Shown here: piece after piece, positions 1-9,755 of the stretch | Position numbering within the stretch: the first letter of the stretch is position 1 | How the letters are laid out: every line of letters starts with the position of its first letter | Source: Amphibacillus cookii | Lineage (GTDB): Bacteria; Bacillota; Bacilli; Bacillales; Amphibacillaceae | Reading direction: 5' to 3' | Length of the DNA: 64,000 bases | Assembly (NCBI RefSeq): GCF_016908375.1 | Contig: NZ_JAFBDS010000003.1 | Location: 124,001 to 188,000, forward strand | Position numbers and translations under genes: made by a program | Notes under the pieces: model-generated | What the model was told of the DNA's origin: nothing | Databases searched by the model: none | What the model saw: the letters and a program-made list of their open reading frames with translations, nothing else

Positions 1-16
1 TCATTTCTTGTCCCAT
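1..16 (-). CDS. Start of a sugar ABC transporter permease (AraP-like), partial
   Basis: Only the first codons (M-G-Q-E-M) are inside the window. A GGAGG at 25-29 sits 8 bases before an ATG at 14-16. It follows araN by about 60 bases on the same strand. In Bacillus, araN is followed by the permease genes araP and araQ, so a permease is the expected product. That identity rests on gene order alone, since five residues cannot show it. Confidence 0.45.
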
Positions 17-79
17 TTACCCATCCTCCTAATTTATTTTTCAAGGGAGACAGCTTACAAACTGTCTCCAAACTGTGTT

Positions 80-1414
80 TTAATCCATTATCGCTCTAAC
101 ACTTTCAGTTGCTTGCTGCAAAGCTTCTTCCGGTGTTTGACTTTGTTGCCGTAAAACATTAAACATAATGTTAGAGTCTATCTCCTCTAATACATCTGGT
201 GTATATGGTGTCATGTGTACACCAACCACATCGTCTCTAATGTCTAGCAAAATATCGAAAATATCATCATGAAAATAACGATAAAAATCATTATCTTCTC
301 TTATTTCCTCTGAATCCCATACATCCCAACGTGGTGGATCAAAACCTAATTGTGTCCATAACGCTATGTTTCCTTCTTCTGTTAACTTGGCATATGCTAG
401 AAAGTCTTTTGCAAGCTCTACGTCTTCTGCTTGATTGGTAACGGTAGTGCCTGTTCCTCCCATAGCAACTGATCTGGTATCTGATCCCGGCCATTCTGGC
501 AGTGGACGCATTTCGATATTTCCATCTAAATCTTCCATATTGACCATAAATTCATTCATATAAAACGTGGGTGCAATCAGAGAAGCCTGCCCTCCACCAT
601 TCATAAAACCAAAAAATTCTTCTGAATGATAATGACCGCCAGGGGTTACATCAGCTATTTCATGTTCTATTACTAAATCTGCAACAAATTGCAGTGCCTC
701 AATATTCTCTGCACTATCTAATGTCAAGTCGCCATTATCATCAAAAAAATCTGAACCAGACTGACGAACAAACGGCCAAATACCATACCAATTCTCAGCT
801 ATTGTAGTCATTGGTACACCTGTATTTTCCGTTACCTGTATCCCTGCTTCAACGTAGTCATCCCAAGTTATTATTTTATCAATATCAACACCCGCTTCTT
901 CCATGATGGCGGTATTATAGTAAACAACAGTTGCCCCTAAATGCGTTGGCGCACCATAATATTGTCCTTCATGACTATACATATCCAGCCGCTCTGTTAT
1001 AAAATTATCTATCTCGGGTTCAATTAAGTCATTTAACGGCTCCAATTGGATTTCACCTTGTAAAAAATTTGGAAACCTAGCAATTTCTATATCTACCATA
1101 TCTGGTGCCCCTTGGCCTGATTGCAAAGCTAACGTTAAATTATTGTGCATTTGATCAAAAGGATAAGTCTCTGCAGTGAACTGAATTGGATTGTCTGGAA
1201 ACTCTTCATTCCATCTTATAGCAGCATCTTCAAAGAAATCTGCGTGCGTTCCTGCAAAAGTCCAAAATGTTAATTCAGAAGCCCCTTCTATGTTGTCACC
1301 AACTGTTACGACCTCCTCAGCTTCTTCTCCGCTCTCTGTTGCTCCATTACCGCCACAAGCAATCAATACGATGGTCAACAGTAAAAAAACAAAACTGAAA
1401 TATATTTTCTTCAT
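80..1414 (-). CDS. araN: Arabinose/arabino-oligosaccharide ABC transporter substrate-binding lipoprotein
   Basis: This is a family 1 extracellular solute-binding protein of 444 residues, close to B. subtilis AraN in length. The N-terminus is a lipoprotein signal: positive MKK, a hydrophobic stretch and a lipobox ending at Cys20 (LIAC). The mature part starts with the typical ELTFWTF block and contains GAPDMVDIE and HHSEEFFGFMNGG-like stretches resembling AraN as I recall it. The SD GGAGGG is 6 bases before the ATG. An AraR-like operator lies 53 bases upstream and a permease start follows, so this is the first gene of an araNPQ-type operon importing arabinose oligomers. An ATPase for this importer is not in the window; shared ATPases such as MsmX are usual. 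Confidence 0.85.
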   Translation of the reverse strand: MKKIYFSFVFLLLTIVLIACGGNGATESGEEAEEVVTVGDNIEGASELTFWTFAGTHADFFEDAAIRWNEEFPDNPIQFTAETYPFDQMHNNLTLALQSGQGAPDMVDIEIARFPNFLQGEIQLEPLNDLIEPEIDNFITERLDMYSHEGQYYGAPTHLGATVVYYNTAIMEEAGVDIDKIITWDDYVEAGIQVTENTGVPMTTIAENWYGIWPFVRQSGSDFFDDNGDLTLDSAENIEALQFVADLVIEHEIADVTPGGHYHSEEFFGFMNGGGQASLIAPTFYMNEFMVNMEDLDGNIEMRPLPEWPGSDTRSVAMGGTGTTVTNQAEDVELAKDFLAYAKLTEEGNIALWTQLGFDPPRWDVWDSEEIREDNDFYRYFHDDIFDILLDIRDDVVGVHMTPYTPDVLEEIDSNIMFNVLRQQSQTPEEALQQATESVRAIMD

Positions 1415-1466
1415 AGTCTTCCCTCCTTAAGATATTACGCACATATGAAAGGTATAAAAAACAATT

Positions 1467-1482
1467 ATTTGTTCGTACATAT
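1467..1482. promoter_or_regulatory. AraR operator upstream of araN
   Basis: ATTTGTTCGTACATAT resembles the AraR palindrome built on TTGTACGTACAA. It shares the core T(A/T)CGTA(C/T)AT with the other AraR-like sites in the window and lies in the araN leader, where a bound repressor would block transcription. Identified by eye. Confidence 0.6.
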
Positions 1483-1765
1483 TATAAAAAATATTATACA
1501 ATACTTTGTATGCAGTTTTGACGTTGTGAATTTCATCATAAAAAAGCTGTTCAAATATGGATTTCAAAATGAAATCCAATACACTCAATCTTGATCGCAC
1601 AACTTTAATAAACACTTTCGTTAACGTTGAATATTGCATTTAATCAATGGATGTGAACGACTTGTTAAATATATGCAGTGTCCTACTAAAACATTCGTTT
1701 TATGACGACACTTTTTCATTCAACTTTACTTCTCTCTTTTAAATGGATTAACTTAGCTCACAAAA

Positions 1766-1796
1766 AAACCGTAACAACAAGATGTTATCACAGTTT
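1766..1796 (-). terminator. Intrinsic terminator of araR
   Basis: On the minus strand a 14-bp stem (with G-U pairs) and a 3-base TCT loop is followed by a run of seven T. It begins about 7 bases after the araR stop. Confidence 0.8.
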
Positions 1797-1802
1797 CATT
1801 GA

Positions 1803-2921
1803 TCACTTATTTAATTTGGCTGTAGATTGACGAATAACCAGTTCTTGTTCGAACACATATGAATTTATTGTTTCCTTCATTTTCTGGCGATTACTATTTT
1901 TATCTCTCACTAACTCTAAAATCAATTCAGCAGCCTTTTTACCTAACTCACTTTGCGGGTGTTTAATCGTTGTCAACTTCACCTCGGATACTTCGGCTAA
2001 AAAGGAATCGTCAAATCCTACAATTGATATGTCCTTAGGAATTTGCAATTCCCTTTTACGTAATACATCCAATAATGTAATTGCCAATTCGTCGTTATAG
2101 CATACTAAGCCGGTTGGCCGTTCTTTCTCAGGTAAAGCTAATAATTTTTCTAATTCTTCAATGGGTTTATGGTATTTATCTTCTGTTCGATACGTCACAA
2201 TGTTATTTGGATTAATCGGCAAACTATGTTTACGGTGGGCTTTTAAATACCCTTTCATCCGCTTCGCGCCTTGTCCGTCATCATTTTTAAAGAAACCGAC
2301 TATATTTTCATGACCTAGCTCAATGAGGTGTTCTGTTTGTTTCAATCCACCTAATTCATCATTAACGGTAATGCTGAGCGGCTCTAACTCATCATAATAA
2401 GCATTAATCATAATATAAGGAATATTTTGGCGCTCAAGATTTAAATAGTAGTTAATATTAGGATTACTTATCGCACTCTTGGTCGGTTCAACGATTACAC
2501 CGTCAAAATGCTGTGTTAAGATCTTCTCTAAAAAGCGCCGCTCGTTTTCATGATCATTATTCGTACTAAACAAACTTACATGATAGCCGTTTTGACTTAA
2601 GTATGACTCAGCTCCTCTGATAATAGAAGGAAAAATGTAATCAGAGATATATGTGGTTATAATCGCGATATTTTTTTGATTCTGAGGGACTTGTCCGTTC
2701 TCCTCTTTTGATCGATCTGCACAAAAAGTGCCCGCCCCTTGTTCTCGATAAAGCCAACCTTGATTGACTAATTCCCCAATTGCTAACCGAACGGTATGTC
2801 GACTGACATTAAATTGTTTCATTAACTCGCTTTCCGAGCTGATCTTTTGATGGGGTTGAAAAGTCCCATCTAATATTTTTGACTTAATTGCTTGTTTGAC
2901 GATACTGTATTTTGTCTGCAT
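1803..2921 (-). CDS. araR: Arabinose-responsive transcriptional repressor AraR
   Basis: AraR represses arabinose genes and is released by L-arabinose. The 372-residue protein has the family's chimeric layout. A GntR-type winged helix is at about residues 3-70 (KYSIVKQAIKSKI, then SESELMKQFNVSRHTVRLAI). A LacI/GalR-type sugar-binding domain fills about 85-365 (IAIITTYISDYIFPSIIRG, then ISIVGFDDSFLAEV). The SD is GAGGTG before ATG. It sits between two arabinose transport operons, has its own operator upstream (autoregulation likely) and its own terminator. AraR-like sites at five further positions in the window give it a plausible regulon. Confidence 0.93.
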   Translation of the reverse strand: MQTKYSIVKQAIKSKILDGTFQPHQKISSESELMKQFNVSRHTVRLAIGELVNQGWLYREQGAGTFCADRSKEENGQVPQNQKNIAIITTYISDYIFPSIIRGAESYLSQNGYHVSLFSTNNDHENERRFLEKILTQHFDGVIVEPTKSAISNPNINYYLNLERQNIPYIMINAYYDELEPLSITVNDELGGLKQTEHLIELGHENIVGFFKNDDGQGAKRMKGYLKAHRKHSLPINPNNIVTYRTEDKYHKPIEELEKLLALPEKERPTGLVCYNDELAITLLDVLRKRELQIPKDISIVGFDDSFLAEVSEVKLTTIKHPQSELGKKAAELILELVRDKNSNRQKMKETINSYVFEQELVIRQSTAKLNK

Positions 2922-3046
2922 AAGTTACACCTCACTCACTAAATCTTATTATAACTCATCATATCATTTATTATATGTATTTAAAATAAGATTTTGTTAT
3001 TCAAAGGTCGTTGCTTCATATATGTCGTTTAATCACTCTCGCATTA

Positions 3047-3062
3047 ATTGATACGTATATGT
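3047..3062. promoter_or_regulatory. AraR operator upstream of araR
   Basis: ATTGATACGTATATGT keeps the TACGTAYAT core. It lies about 125 bases before the araR start and suggests autoregulation. It is the weakest of the AraR-like sites in the flanks. Confidence 0.45.
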
Positions 3063-3141
3063 TCATTCATAAAAATACCCCCTCCTCAATATAACAAGAA
3101 AACAATGTTAATCAAGTGGGGGATTGTCACCTTCATTCATT

Positions 3142-4305
3142 TTATGAAGATTTTTTCTTATTTAAGATATCAAAAGCAACTGCTCCCAACAATACTAACC
3201 CTTTAATCGCTTGTTGCCAGTCAATTCCTACACCAAGAAGGGACATACCGTTATTTAACACACCCATTATTAATGAACCAATAACAGCACCTACCACTGT
3301 TCCAATACCACCAGTAAGTGAAGCACCTCCAATTACAGCTGCGGCAATGGCATCTAATTCAAATAAATTCCCCGCTTGTGGTGTTGCTGCATTTAGTCGA
3401 CCAGCAAAAACAAGGCCTGCCAACGCAGCCAGCACACCCATATTCACATAAACCCAAAATTTAACTTTCTTCGCTTTTACACCGGATAACAAGGCAGCTC
3501 TTTCATTTCCACCCACTGCATAAATATGTCTACCACCAATTGTTCTATTCATATAAAAAGTATAACCAGCCACTAAAATAAGCAAAATCAATAAAATATA
3601 TGGAATACCAGCATAAGCAGCTAATCTATAAGCAAAAAAACCAATGATAATCACAACACTTACTACTTTAGTTACAAAAAGAGTAGGAGATGACACGACT
3701 TGATTGTATTTTTTCATATTCTTTCTAAATTTAACTTGCATCACGACATATAGGATACAAGCTATTACACCAAGGATTATCGTAAAAAGATGAAGAGAAT
3801 CTCCCGAAAACCAATCATTCATGAAACTTGAACTGATGGTTCTAAACTGTGTTGGAAAAGGAGCTAAGGTTCGCCCGCCAAGTACGACCATGGTTAGACC
3901 TCTAAATAATAACATCCCTGCCAAGGTCACGATAAAAGCTGGCACTTTAATAAAAGCAACCCAAAACCCTTGCCAAGCACCAATCAAAGCACCGATCACT
4001 AGTGAAAGTAAAACAGCTAACACGACAGGCATATTCATGCTAATCATAAAGGTGGCAGAGATTGCGCCAATAAATGCAGCCACTGATCCTACTGAAAGAT
4101 CTATTTCACCAGTTATGATGACAAGTACCATACCTATCGCTAGAATAATAATATAACTATTTTGCATAATTATATTTGTTATGTTTAATGGGGTTAACAA
4201 TATCCCCCCCGTTAATACTTGAAAAATGATGACAATACCAACCAAAGCAATGATCATTCCAAATTTTCTTATGTTCTGTGTAATTAAATTCTTGATTTCG
4301 TTCAT
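3142..4305 (-). CDS. gguB: Sugar ABC transporter permease (GguB/XylH type)
   Basis: Membrane permease of a CUT2-class monosaccharide importer, 387 residues with about ten hydrophobic segments. The class signature is present: [16 protein letters not shown] near residue 65 and [19 protein letters not shown] near 260, the coupling loop to the ATPase. Its ATG overlaps the stop of the ATPase gene by four bases (ATGA), so the two are translationally coupled. It is the last gene of chvE-gguA-gguB. The pairing with a ChvE-like binding protein and the AraR/cre control region favour L-arabinose or xylose as substrate. The choice among pentoses cannot be made from sequence. Confidence 0.88.
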   Translation of the reverse strand: MNEIKNLITQNIRKFGMIIALVGIVIIFQVLTGGILLTPLNITNIIMQNSYIIILAIGMVLVIITGEIDLSVGSVAAFIGAISATFMISMNMPVVLAVLLSLVIGALIGAWQGFWVAFIKVPAFIVTLAGMLLFRGLTMVVLGGRTLAPFPTQFRTISSSFMNDWFSGDSLHLFTIILGVIACILYVVMQVKFRKNMKKYNQVVSSPTLFVTKVVSVVIIIGFFAYRLAAYAGIPYILLILLILVAGYTFYMNRTIGGRHIYAVGGNERAALLSGVKAKKVKFWVYVNMGVLAALAGLVFAGRLNAATPQAGNLFELDAIAAAVIGGASLTGGIGTVVGAVIGSLIMGVLNNGMSLLGVGIDWQQAIKGLVLLGAVAFDILNKKKSS

Positions 4306-5843
4306 TTAACTTCACTCCTATTATCACGTGTCATATACGTCATCAGTTTCTCTTGGTTAGCTTCTGCTTTAAGAAATTCCCCTGTCATACAACCATTAGA
4401 CAATGTATATATTCGATCACATGTCCCTAAAAGTTCAGGTAGTTCTGAAGAAATAACAATAATACATTTTCCATTTTCAGCTAATTTGTTCATTATTTTA
4501 TAAATTTCATTTTTTGCCCCCACGTCAATTCCACGTGTAGGCTCATCTAATATAAGAATATCAGGGTCCGTATATATCCATTTTCCTAACACCACTTTTT
4601 GTTGATTTCCACCACTCAAATTGATGACTTTCTGATTAACATGAGGCGCTTTTATGTTTAATTTAACTTTTAGCTCCTCCACCACTTCCGATTCTTTATA
4701 CTCATCGATGGTTATTTTTTTTAGTAATTTACTTAAACCGGATAGGGTCATATTTTTTTTAATGCTATCCTCTAGAATTAAGCCATATTCTTTACGATCT
4801 TCAGACACATACGCCATCCCATGTCTAATAGCTTCATCAACATCTTTGATTGAAATCTCATGCCCGTTCTTCTTTAGTTTTCCGCTCAAAAATTTCCCGT
4901 ACATGCGCCCGAAGATACTCATCATTAATTCCGTTCGTCCGGCACCCATTAGTCCAGCAATTCCAAGTATTTCGCCTTTTCGAACGTTAAAATTCACCTT
5001 ATTTGCCACTAATCGGTTTGGAATTTGCGGGTGAGCGACTGTCCAGTTTATAATTTCTAACATAACATCCCCAATGTTGACATTACGATCTGGATAAAGG
5101 TTATCTAAACTTCTTCCTACCATCCCTCTAATGATTCTGTCCTCGGTTATATTTCCATCTTTGGCTGATAAAGTCTCAATCGTTTTCCCGTCTCTCAAAA
5201 CCGTTATATGATCAGCTACTTTTAATACTTCTTTTAACTTATGTGAGATTAATACTGACGTTAAACCTTGCTTTTTAAATTCTACTAATAGATCTAGTAA
5301 ATTTTCACTTTCTGTTTCATTAAGTGCTGCAGTTGGTTCATCAAGTATTAAAAGGTTCACTTTTTTAGATAACGCCTTGGCTATTTCAACTAACTGTTGT
5401 TGGCCCACACCAATATGTCGAATCAAATCACTGCTTTCCACCCGCAAACCAACTTGTTGTATAAGTTTATTTGTTTCAATTGTTGTTTTTCCCCAATCAA
5501 TGATCCCTTTTTCTGTTTGCTCATTACCTAAATATACGTTTTCTGCCACAGACAAATCCGGTATTAGTGCAAGTTCTTGATGGATAATGACAATTCCTTT
5601 CGCTTCACTTTCATTAATATCTTTAAATTCACATCGTTGATTTCTAAAATGAATCTCACCGCTGTATGAACCGAATGGGTGAATACCACTTAATACTTTC
5701 ATTAAAGTTGATTTACCAGCGCCATTTTCACCTACTAGCGCATGAATTTCACCTTCCTCTACTTTGAAATTCACATCGTCTAATGCTTTGACACCAGGAA
5801 ACGCCTTTGTAATATTCTTCATTTCTAATATCACATCACCCAA
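4302..5843 (-). CDS. gguA: Sugar ABC transporter ATP-binding protein (GguA/XylG/AraG type)
   Basis: ATPase of the same CUT2 importer, with two fused ABC domains as is usual for the class. The first has Walker [10 protein letters not shown] near residue 40 and the signature [14 protein letters not shown]. The second has the degenerate P-loop [10 protein letters not shown] and [14 protein letters not shown]. The open frame extends to a TTG at 5861, but AAAGAGGTG at 5850-5858 is then inside the frame. It is well placed (6 bases) for the TTG at 5843, which gives [17 protein letters not shown], the usual start of this family. The leader contains competing inverted repeats around that SD. Confidence 0.88.
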   Translation of the reverse strand: MGDVILEMKNITKAFPGVKALDDVNFKVEEGEIHALVGENGAGKSTLMKVLSGIHPFGSYSGEIHFRNQRCEFKDINESEAKGIVIIHQELALIPDLSVAENVYLGNEQTEKGIIDWGKTTIETNKLIQQVGLRVESSDLIRHIGVGQQQLVEIAKALSKKVNLLILDEPTAALNETESENLLDLLVEFKKQGLTSVLISHKLKEVLKVADHITVLRDGKTIETLSAKDGNITEDRIIRGMVGRSLDNLYPDRNVNIGDVMLEIINWTVAHPQIPNRLVANKVNFNVRKGEILGIAGLMGAGRTELMMSIFGRMYGKFLSGKLKKNGHEISIKDVDEAIRHGMAYVSEDRKEYGLILEDSIKKNMTLSGLSKLLKKITIDEYKESEVVEELKVKLNIKAPHVNQKVINLSGGNQQKVVLGKWIYTDPDILILDEPTRGIDVGAKNEIYKIMNKLAENGKCIIVISSELPELLGTCDRIYTLSNGCMTGEFLKAEANQEKLMTYMTRDNRSEVK

Positions 5844-5861
5844 ATCTAACACCTCTTTCAA

Positions 5862-5898
5862 TTAAGAGGTAAATAACACTAAGCTATTTACCTCTTAA
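5862..5898 (-). other. Intercistronic hairpin between chvE and gguA
   Basis: A perfect 14-bp stem (arms 5862-5875 and 5885-5898) with a 9-base loop directly follows the chvE stop. There is no T-run. It may stabilise the chvE mRNA so that the binding protein outnumbers the membrane parts. Its distal arm (ACCTCTT) is also complementary to the gguA SD at 5851-5857, so an alternative 7-bp hairpin could hide that SD. Confidence 0.6.
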
Positions 5899-5909
5899 TA
5901 ATTTATCGA

Positions 5910-6974
5910 TTAATGAATTTCATCCTCATCATAGTAACCCGATTCAATCAATACTTCTTCATAGTTATCAATATCCACGGATACAGGCTCTATTAAATAC
6001 GACGGAACTATCTTTTCGTTGTTATCATATGTCTCTGTATCATTCACTTCTGGTTCTTCATTTTCAATTACAGCTCGAGCCATCTCGACAGCCTGTTCAG
6101 CTAGTAACCTTGTGTCTTTAAAAATCGTTTGCGTTTGTTCACCTTCAACGATCGATCGAATCGATGAACGTTCAGCATCTTGACCCGTTATAAGAGGTAA
6201 AGGACGTGAATCTGTACCGTAACCTACCGCTTTTAATGAAGAAACAATACCTAAGCTAATACCGTCAAACGGTGAATATACGACATCAATATCCTCGTCT
6301 GAATAATGTGCACTTAGCAAGTTATCCATACGTTCTTGTGCTTCTGAACCACTCCAGCGTAAAGTAGCGCCTTGGCTGAAATCCGTTTGCCCACTTCTAA
6401 CTATCAATTTACCTTCATCAATATAGGGTTGGAGTACAGACATTGCACCATCCCAGAAAAAGTAAGCATTATTGTCATCGGGTGAACCAGCAAATAATTC
6501 TATATTATAAGATTCTTCACTTTCATCTAACGCCAACTGCTCCTCAATATATTCTCCTTGTAATACACCGACCTGAAAGTTATCGAACGTGGCATAATAA
6601 CTGACATGTTCGTGATTCATAATCAAACGGTCATAAGCAATGACAGGTATATCTAAATTTTGCGCTTGATCTAGCACATCAGTTAATGCTTCACCGTCAA
6701 TTGAGGCAATAACAAGTATGTCCACACCTTGTGTAATCATGTTTTCAATTTGAGATAGTTGATTTTCCACAACATCTTCCGCATATTGCAAGTTCGTTTC
6801 ATAACCTAAATCTTCAAACATATCTACCATGTTGTTCCCATCATCAACCCATCTCTCTGAAGATTGTGTTGGCATGGCAATCCCAACTGTCCGCTTCTCA
6901 CCATCTCCTTCTTCTGATTGACATGCTGCTATCAATAGTAAACTCAATATAATCATTACAATTAGCTTCTTCAT
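5910..6974 (-). CDS. chvE: ChvE-like sugar-binding lipoprotein of the GguAB importer
   Basis: Periplasmic-binding-protein-fold receptor (family 4, like ChvE and XylF) that delivers a monosaccharide to the GguA/GguB importer. The 354 residues begin with a lipoprotein signal ending at Cys18 (LIAAC). They continue with VGIAMPTQSSERWVDDG, the typical start of the mature domain. QGVDILVIASIDGEALT and IPVIAYDRLI are characteristic of sugar-binding members. It is first in chvE-gguA-gguB. A cre site and an AraR-like operator lie 27-66 bases upstream, so catabolite repression and arabinose induction are likely. Substrate (arabinose, xylose, galactose) is inferred from context only. Confidence 0.85.
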   Translation of the reverse strand: MKKLIVMIILSLLLIAACQSEEGDGEKRTVGIAMPTQSSERWVDDGNNMVDMFEDLGYETNLQYAEDVVENQLSQIENMITQGVDILVIASIDGEALTDVLDQAQNLDIPVIAYDRLIMNHEHVSYYATFDNFQVGVLQGEYIEEQLALDESEESYNIELFAGSPDDNNAYFFWDGAMSVLQPYIDEGKLIVRSGQTDFSQGATLRWSGSEAQERMDNLLSAHYSDEDIDVVYSPFDGISLGIVSSLKAVGYGTDSRPLPLITGQDAERSSIRSIVEGEQTQTIFKDTRLLAEQAVEMARAVIENEEPEVNDTETYDNNEKIVPSYLIEPVSVDIDNYEEVLIESGYYDEDEIH

Positions 6975-7000
6975 GATAAATCCTCCTTCACCCTTTATAT

Positions 7001-7014
7001 TGAATACGTTTACA
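7001..7014. promoter_or_regulatory. Catabolite-responsive element (cre) upstream of chvE
   Basis: TGAATACGTTTACA matches 13 of 14 positions of the CcpA consensus TGWAANCGNTNWCA. It lies 27 bases before the chvE start codon and 11 bases from an AraR-like box, so CcpA would act as a roadblock or promoter competitor. Confidence 0.65.
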
Positions 7015-7024
7015 TTATATGCTT

Positions 7025-7040
7025 GGTTATACGTACATTT
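7025..7040. promoter_or_regulatory. AraR operator upstream of chvE
   Basis: GGTTATACGTACATTT has the TACGTACAT core seen at araN and araD. It is adjacent to the cre site. Confidence 0.55.
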
Positions 7041-7195
7041 TACTCAATTTATAAATTAATTTATAAACACACCCTTAGAAGGCGATATATTGGGCTATTT
7101 TTAAATCTCATACTTGGATGGTAGCTTAATGGCGGATCACTAACTATTGCTACTAAATGATCTGTATCATCCTTTGAAACACTCTAAGTTTATAA

Positions 7196-7306
7196 AACGG
7201 ACCTTCAATTCAGGACTTTAGCGTCCGTTAGCTCCCGTCTAAATTGATTTTCTATATGCTCTATTTTGAGGCAGGCATTTTATTAACGATTATTTGTGAT
7301 AAAATC
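7196..7306 (+). repeat. Two-hairpin intergenic repeat, copy a (degenerate)
   Basis: Shares CAGGAC-TTAGCGTCCGTTA, CTCTATTTTGAGGC and the 3' end TTATTTGTGATAAA with eight other copies in the window. The first hairpin is lost. It lies beyond the terminator of araA. Confidence 0.7.
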
Positions 7307-7406
7307 AGCATTTGCTTCGTACTTAGTGAATACGTTCGCTTTACTTTATACTTGGCACTTTTAAATTTTTCATTGGATCCAACTTATTCGTTAAATTTCA
7401 CCATAG

Positions 7407-7440
7407 AAAAACCCGAGATCGCACATAATCTCGGGTTTTT
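7407..7440. terminator. Terminator downstream of araA
   Basis: AAAAACCCGAGAT, an 8-base loop, then ATCTCGGGTTTTT: a perfect 13-bp inverted repeat flanked by A and T runs, so it can work in both directions. It is 11 bases after the araA stop on the minus strand. Confidence 0.9.
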
Positions 7441-7450
7441 CAAGTTAATA

Positions 7451-8938
7451 CTATTTTTTAAATGCTATTTCATTCCATCTTAATTCATTTTTAAATTGGC
7501 GTAAGTTCAAGTCTTTATCAATGACGACACACTCGATATCTACCATCTCGGCGAAATCAACAAGTTGCTCTGTTGACACTTCAAAAGATAAGACCGTATG
7601 ATGCGCACCACCTGCATAAATCCAAGCTGTGGCAGATTCACTCAATGAAGGTTCAGGTTTCCACAATACTTTAGCTACCGGTAAATGTGGCGTGTCTATT
7701 TTCGGTTCTTCCGCCTTAATTTCGTTTATAATTAGGCGATAGCGACCGCCCAATTCAACAAGTGATACATTGATCGCTTCTCCACCTTTGCCATCGAAGA
7801 CAAGACGAGCCGGATCCTCCTTACCACCAATTCCGAGTGGATTTACAACAATCTTAGGTTTTGTCGCCGAGACAGTAGGACAAATCTCTAACATATGCGA
7901 TCCTAAAATCATTTCATTATCTGGTTCTAAATGATACGTATAATCTTCCATAAATGACGTTGCCTTATTATCTGAGATCACTTTCATTAATCGCGTAAGG
8001 GCTGCGGTGCGCCAATCTCCCTCACCAGCAAAACCATAACCTTGTGCCATCAACCTTTGAGCGGCTAGACCTGGCAACTGTTTCATCCCATGCAAATCTT
8101 CGAAGTTTGTCGTAAATGCCGTATAATTCCCTTTACTCAAAAATGACTTTAATGCTAATTCAATCTTTGCTTGATAAAGGATTGCATCTCGAATCGGGCC
8201 ATGTTCACTAGCCTGTTCAGGCAGTTGATATAGTGATTGATACTCTTTATACAGTTGCTCTAACGCTTCATTTGACACTTGATTTATTTCTTCAACCAAA
8301 TCACCAATGCCATAGTAGTCAACGGTCCAACCAAATTTAATTTGGGCTTCAATTTTATCTCCATCTGTGACGGCAACGTTCCGCATATTATCACCAAATC
8401 GTGCCACACGGATATTCGTGCCTTCTTTAACACTAAGGGCTGTTTTCATCCATGTTGCTAATTGATTAATCACATGTTGATTTTCCCAATGACCGACAAT
8501 AACTTTCCGACCCAATCCTAGTCGTGTACCGATAAACCCATATTCTCGGTCACCGTGAGCCGCTTGATTCGTATTCATAAAATCCATATCTATCGTTTCC
8601 CATGGTACATCACGGTTAAACTGTGTATGCAAATGAAGTAACGGTGTTTGCAAAGCTTTTAAACCAGCAATCCATGATTTGGCTGGCGAAAAGGTATGCA
8701 TCCATGTGATCACACCCGCACAATCTTCATCAGCATTTGCCTCCAACGCTAATCGGTGAATGCTATCAGCGGTGGTTACCACTTGTTTAAATTTAATTGG
8801 ATACGGTAACACACCGGCTCCATTTAGCCCTTCAACAATCTTTTTAGAATTCGCTTCAACTTCTAATATGGTCTCTTCCCCATATAGAGGCTGGCTCCCT
8901 GTAACAAACCAAAATTCGTAAGGTTTTATCTCTAACAT
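7451..8938 (-). CDS. araA: L-arabinose isomerase
   Basis: Cytosolic enzyme converting L-arabinose to L-ribulose. At 495 residues it has normal AraA length. It starts EFWFVTGSQPLYGEE, and has WMHTFSPAKSWI, HLHTQFNRDVPW, FGDNMRNVAVTDGDK and the C-terminal GGAHHTVLS metal-site region. Two ATGs are possible: the one at 8944 has GGAGG only one base away, while the one at 8938 has it 7 bases upstream and gives MLEIKPYEFWF, matching other AraA proteins, so I chose 8938. It is second in araD-araA, 41 bases after araD, and has a strong terminator. The product needs a ribulokinase, which is absent from the window. Confidence 0.95.
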   Translation of the reverse strand: MLEIKPYEFWFVTGSQPLYGEETILEVEANSKKIVEGLNGAGVLPYPIKFKQVVTTADSIHRLALEANADEDCAGVITWMHTFSPAKSWIAGLKALQTPLLHLHTQFNRDVPWETIDMDFMNTNQAAHGDREYGFIGTRLGLGRKVIVGHWENQHVINQLATWMKTALSVKEGTNIRVARFGDNMRNVAVTDGDKIEAQIKFGWTVDYYGIGDLVEEINQVSNEALEQLYKEYQSLYQLPEQASEHGPIRDAILYQAKIELALKSFLSKGNYTAFTTNFEDLHGMKQLPGLAAQRLMAQGYGFAGEGDWRTAALTRLMKVISDNKATSFMEDYTYHLEPDNEMILGSHMLEICPTVSATKPKIVVNPLGIGGKEDPARLVFDGKGGEAINVSLVELGGRYRLIINEIKAEEPKIDTPHLPVAKVLWKPEPSLSESATAWIYAGGAHHTVLSFEVSTEQLVDFAEMVDIECVVIDKDLNLRQFKNELRWNEIAFKK

Positions 8939-8979
8939 ATCCATTCCTCCAAACGTCGTTTATCTTTTATAAATAAAAA

Positions 8980-9675
8980 TCATTGTCCATAATAGGCATT
9001 TTTACCATGCTTTCTTAAGTAATGTTTATCTAATAATGTTTGTTGCATATCTTGTGTATTGGGGTTAATTTGATAAGTTCTTAATGCCATTTTGGCAACC
9101 TCTTCAAGAACCACTGCATTATGGACGGCAGCAGCTGGGTCTTTCCCCCAATTAAATGGAGCGTGGTTATGAACAAGTACACTTGGAACGGCATTTTCAT
9201 CGATTTGTTTAAATGTCTCCACAATCACATGTCCCGTTTCCAACTCATAATCACCGTTAATCTCAGCTTCTGTCATCTTCCTTGTGCATGGGATTTCTCC
9301 ATAGAAATAATCACCATGTGTTGTGCCTAGTGCAGGAATAGGTTTTCCTGCTTGCGCCCAACTTGTCGCCCACGGTGAGTGAGTATGCACAACCCCGCCA
9401 ATATTAGGGAAATACTTATACAATACTAAGTGCGTCGGGGTATCAGAAGATGGTTTTTTATTACCTTCTACGATATGTCCGTCTAAATCGACAACAACAA
9501 GATCATCAACCGACATATCCTCATAAGGAACGCCACTCGGTTTTATTACAACTAATTGAGATTCTTTATCGTAACCGCTTACATTACCCCATGTAAAAGT
9601 TACTAATTCGTGCTTAGGTAACGCTAAATTCGCTGCTAACACCTGTTCTTTTAATTTATCAAGCATGTTATTCAA
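8980..9675 (-). CDS. araD: L-ribulose-5-phosphate 4-epimerase
   Basis: Class II aldolase-like zinc enzyme that converts L-ribulose 5-phosphate to D-xylulose 5-phosphate. The 231 residues show [24 protein letters not shown], the zinc ligands in [11 protein letters not shown] and the distal HNHAPFNWG. The TTG at 9675 has AAAGGTG close upstream. The ATG at 9666 ([14 protein letters not shown]) matches the B. subtilis start but has poor spacing, so the first three residues are uncertain. It heads araD-araA. Two AraR-like boxes 41 bp apart lie upstream. araD preceding araA without araB differs from the araABD order of B. subtilis. Confidence 0.94.
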   Translation of the reverse strand: MNNMLDKLKEQVLAANLALPKHELVTFTWGNVSGYDKESQLVVIKPSGVPYEDMSVDDLVVVDLDGHIVEGNKKPSSDTPTHLVLYKYFPNIGGVVHTHSPWATSWAQAGKPIPALGTTHGDYFYGEIPCTRKMTEAEINGDYELETGHVIVETFKQIDENAVPSVLVHNHAPFNWGKDPAAAVHNAVVLEEVAKMALRTYQINPNTQDMQQTLLDKHYLRKHGKNAYYGQ

Positions 9676-9698
9676 TCAACACCTTTCTCTCCGGAGTT

Positions 9699-9714
9699 TC
9701 TTGTACGGATGTAT
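9699..9714. promoter_or_regulatory. AraR operator, proximal box, upstream of araD
   Basis: TCTTGTACGGATGTAT keeps the TTGTACG half and degenerates in the other. It is 41 bp (about four helical turns) from the stronger box, a spacing that fits cooperative binding. Confidence 0.45.
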
Positions 9715-9739
9715 CATTACTCATTATCATTTTAATATA

Positions 9740-9755
9740 ATTTGTACGTACATTC
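9740..9755. promoter_or_regulatory. AraR operator, distal box, upstream of araD
   Basis: ATTTGTACGTACATTC is the best AraR-like palindrome in the window (TTGTACGTACAT). Confidence 0.7.

Noticed and set aside
1427-1639. 70-codon open frame upstream of araN
   Set aside because: No SD, AT-rich, and it covers the araN promoter and operator.
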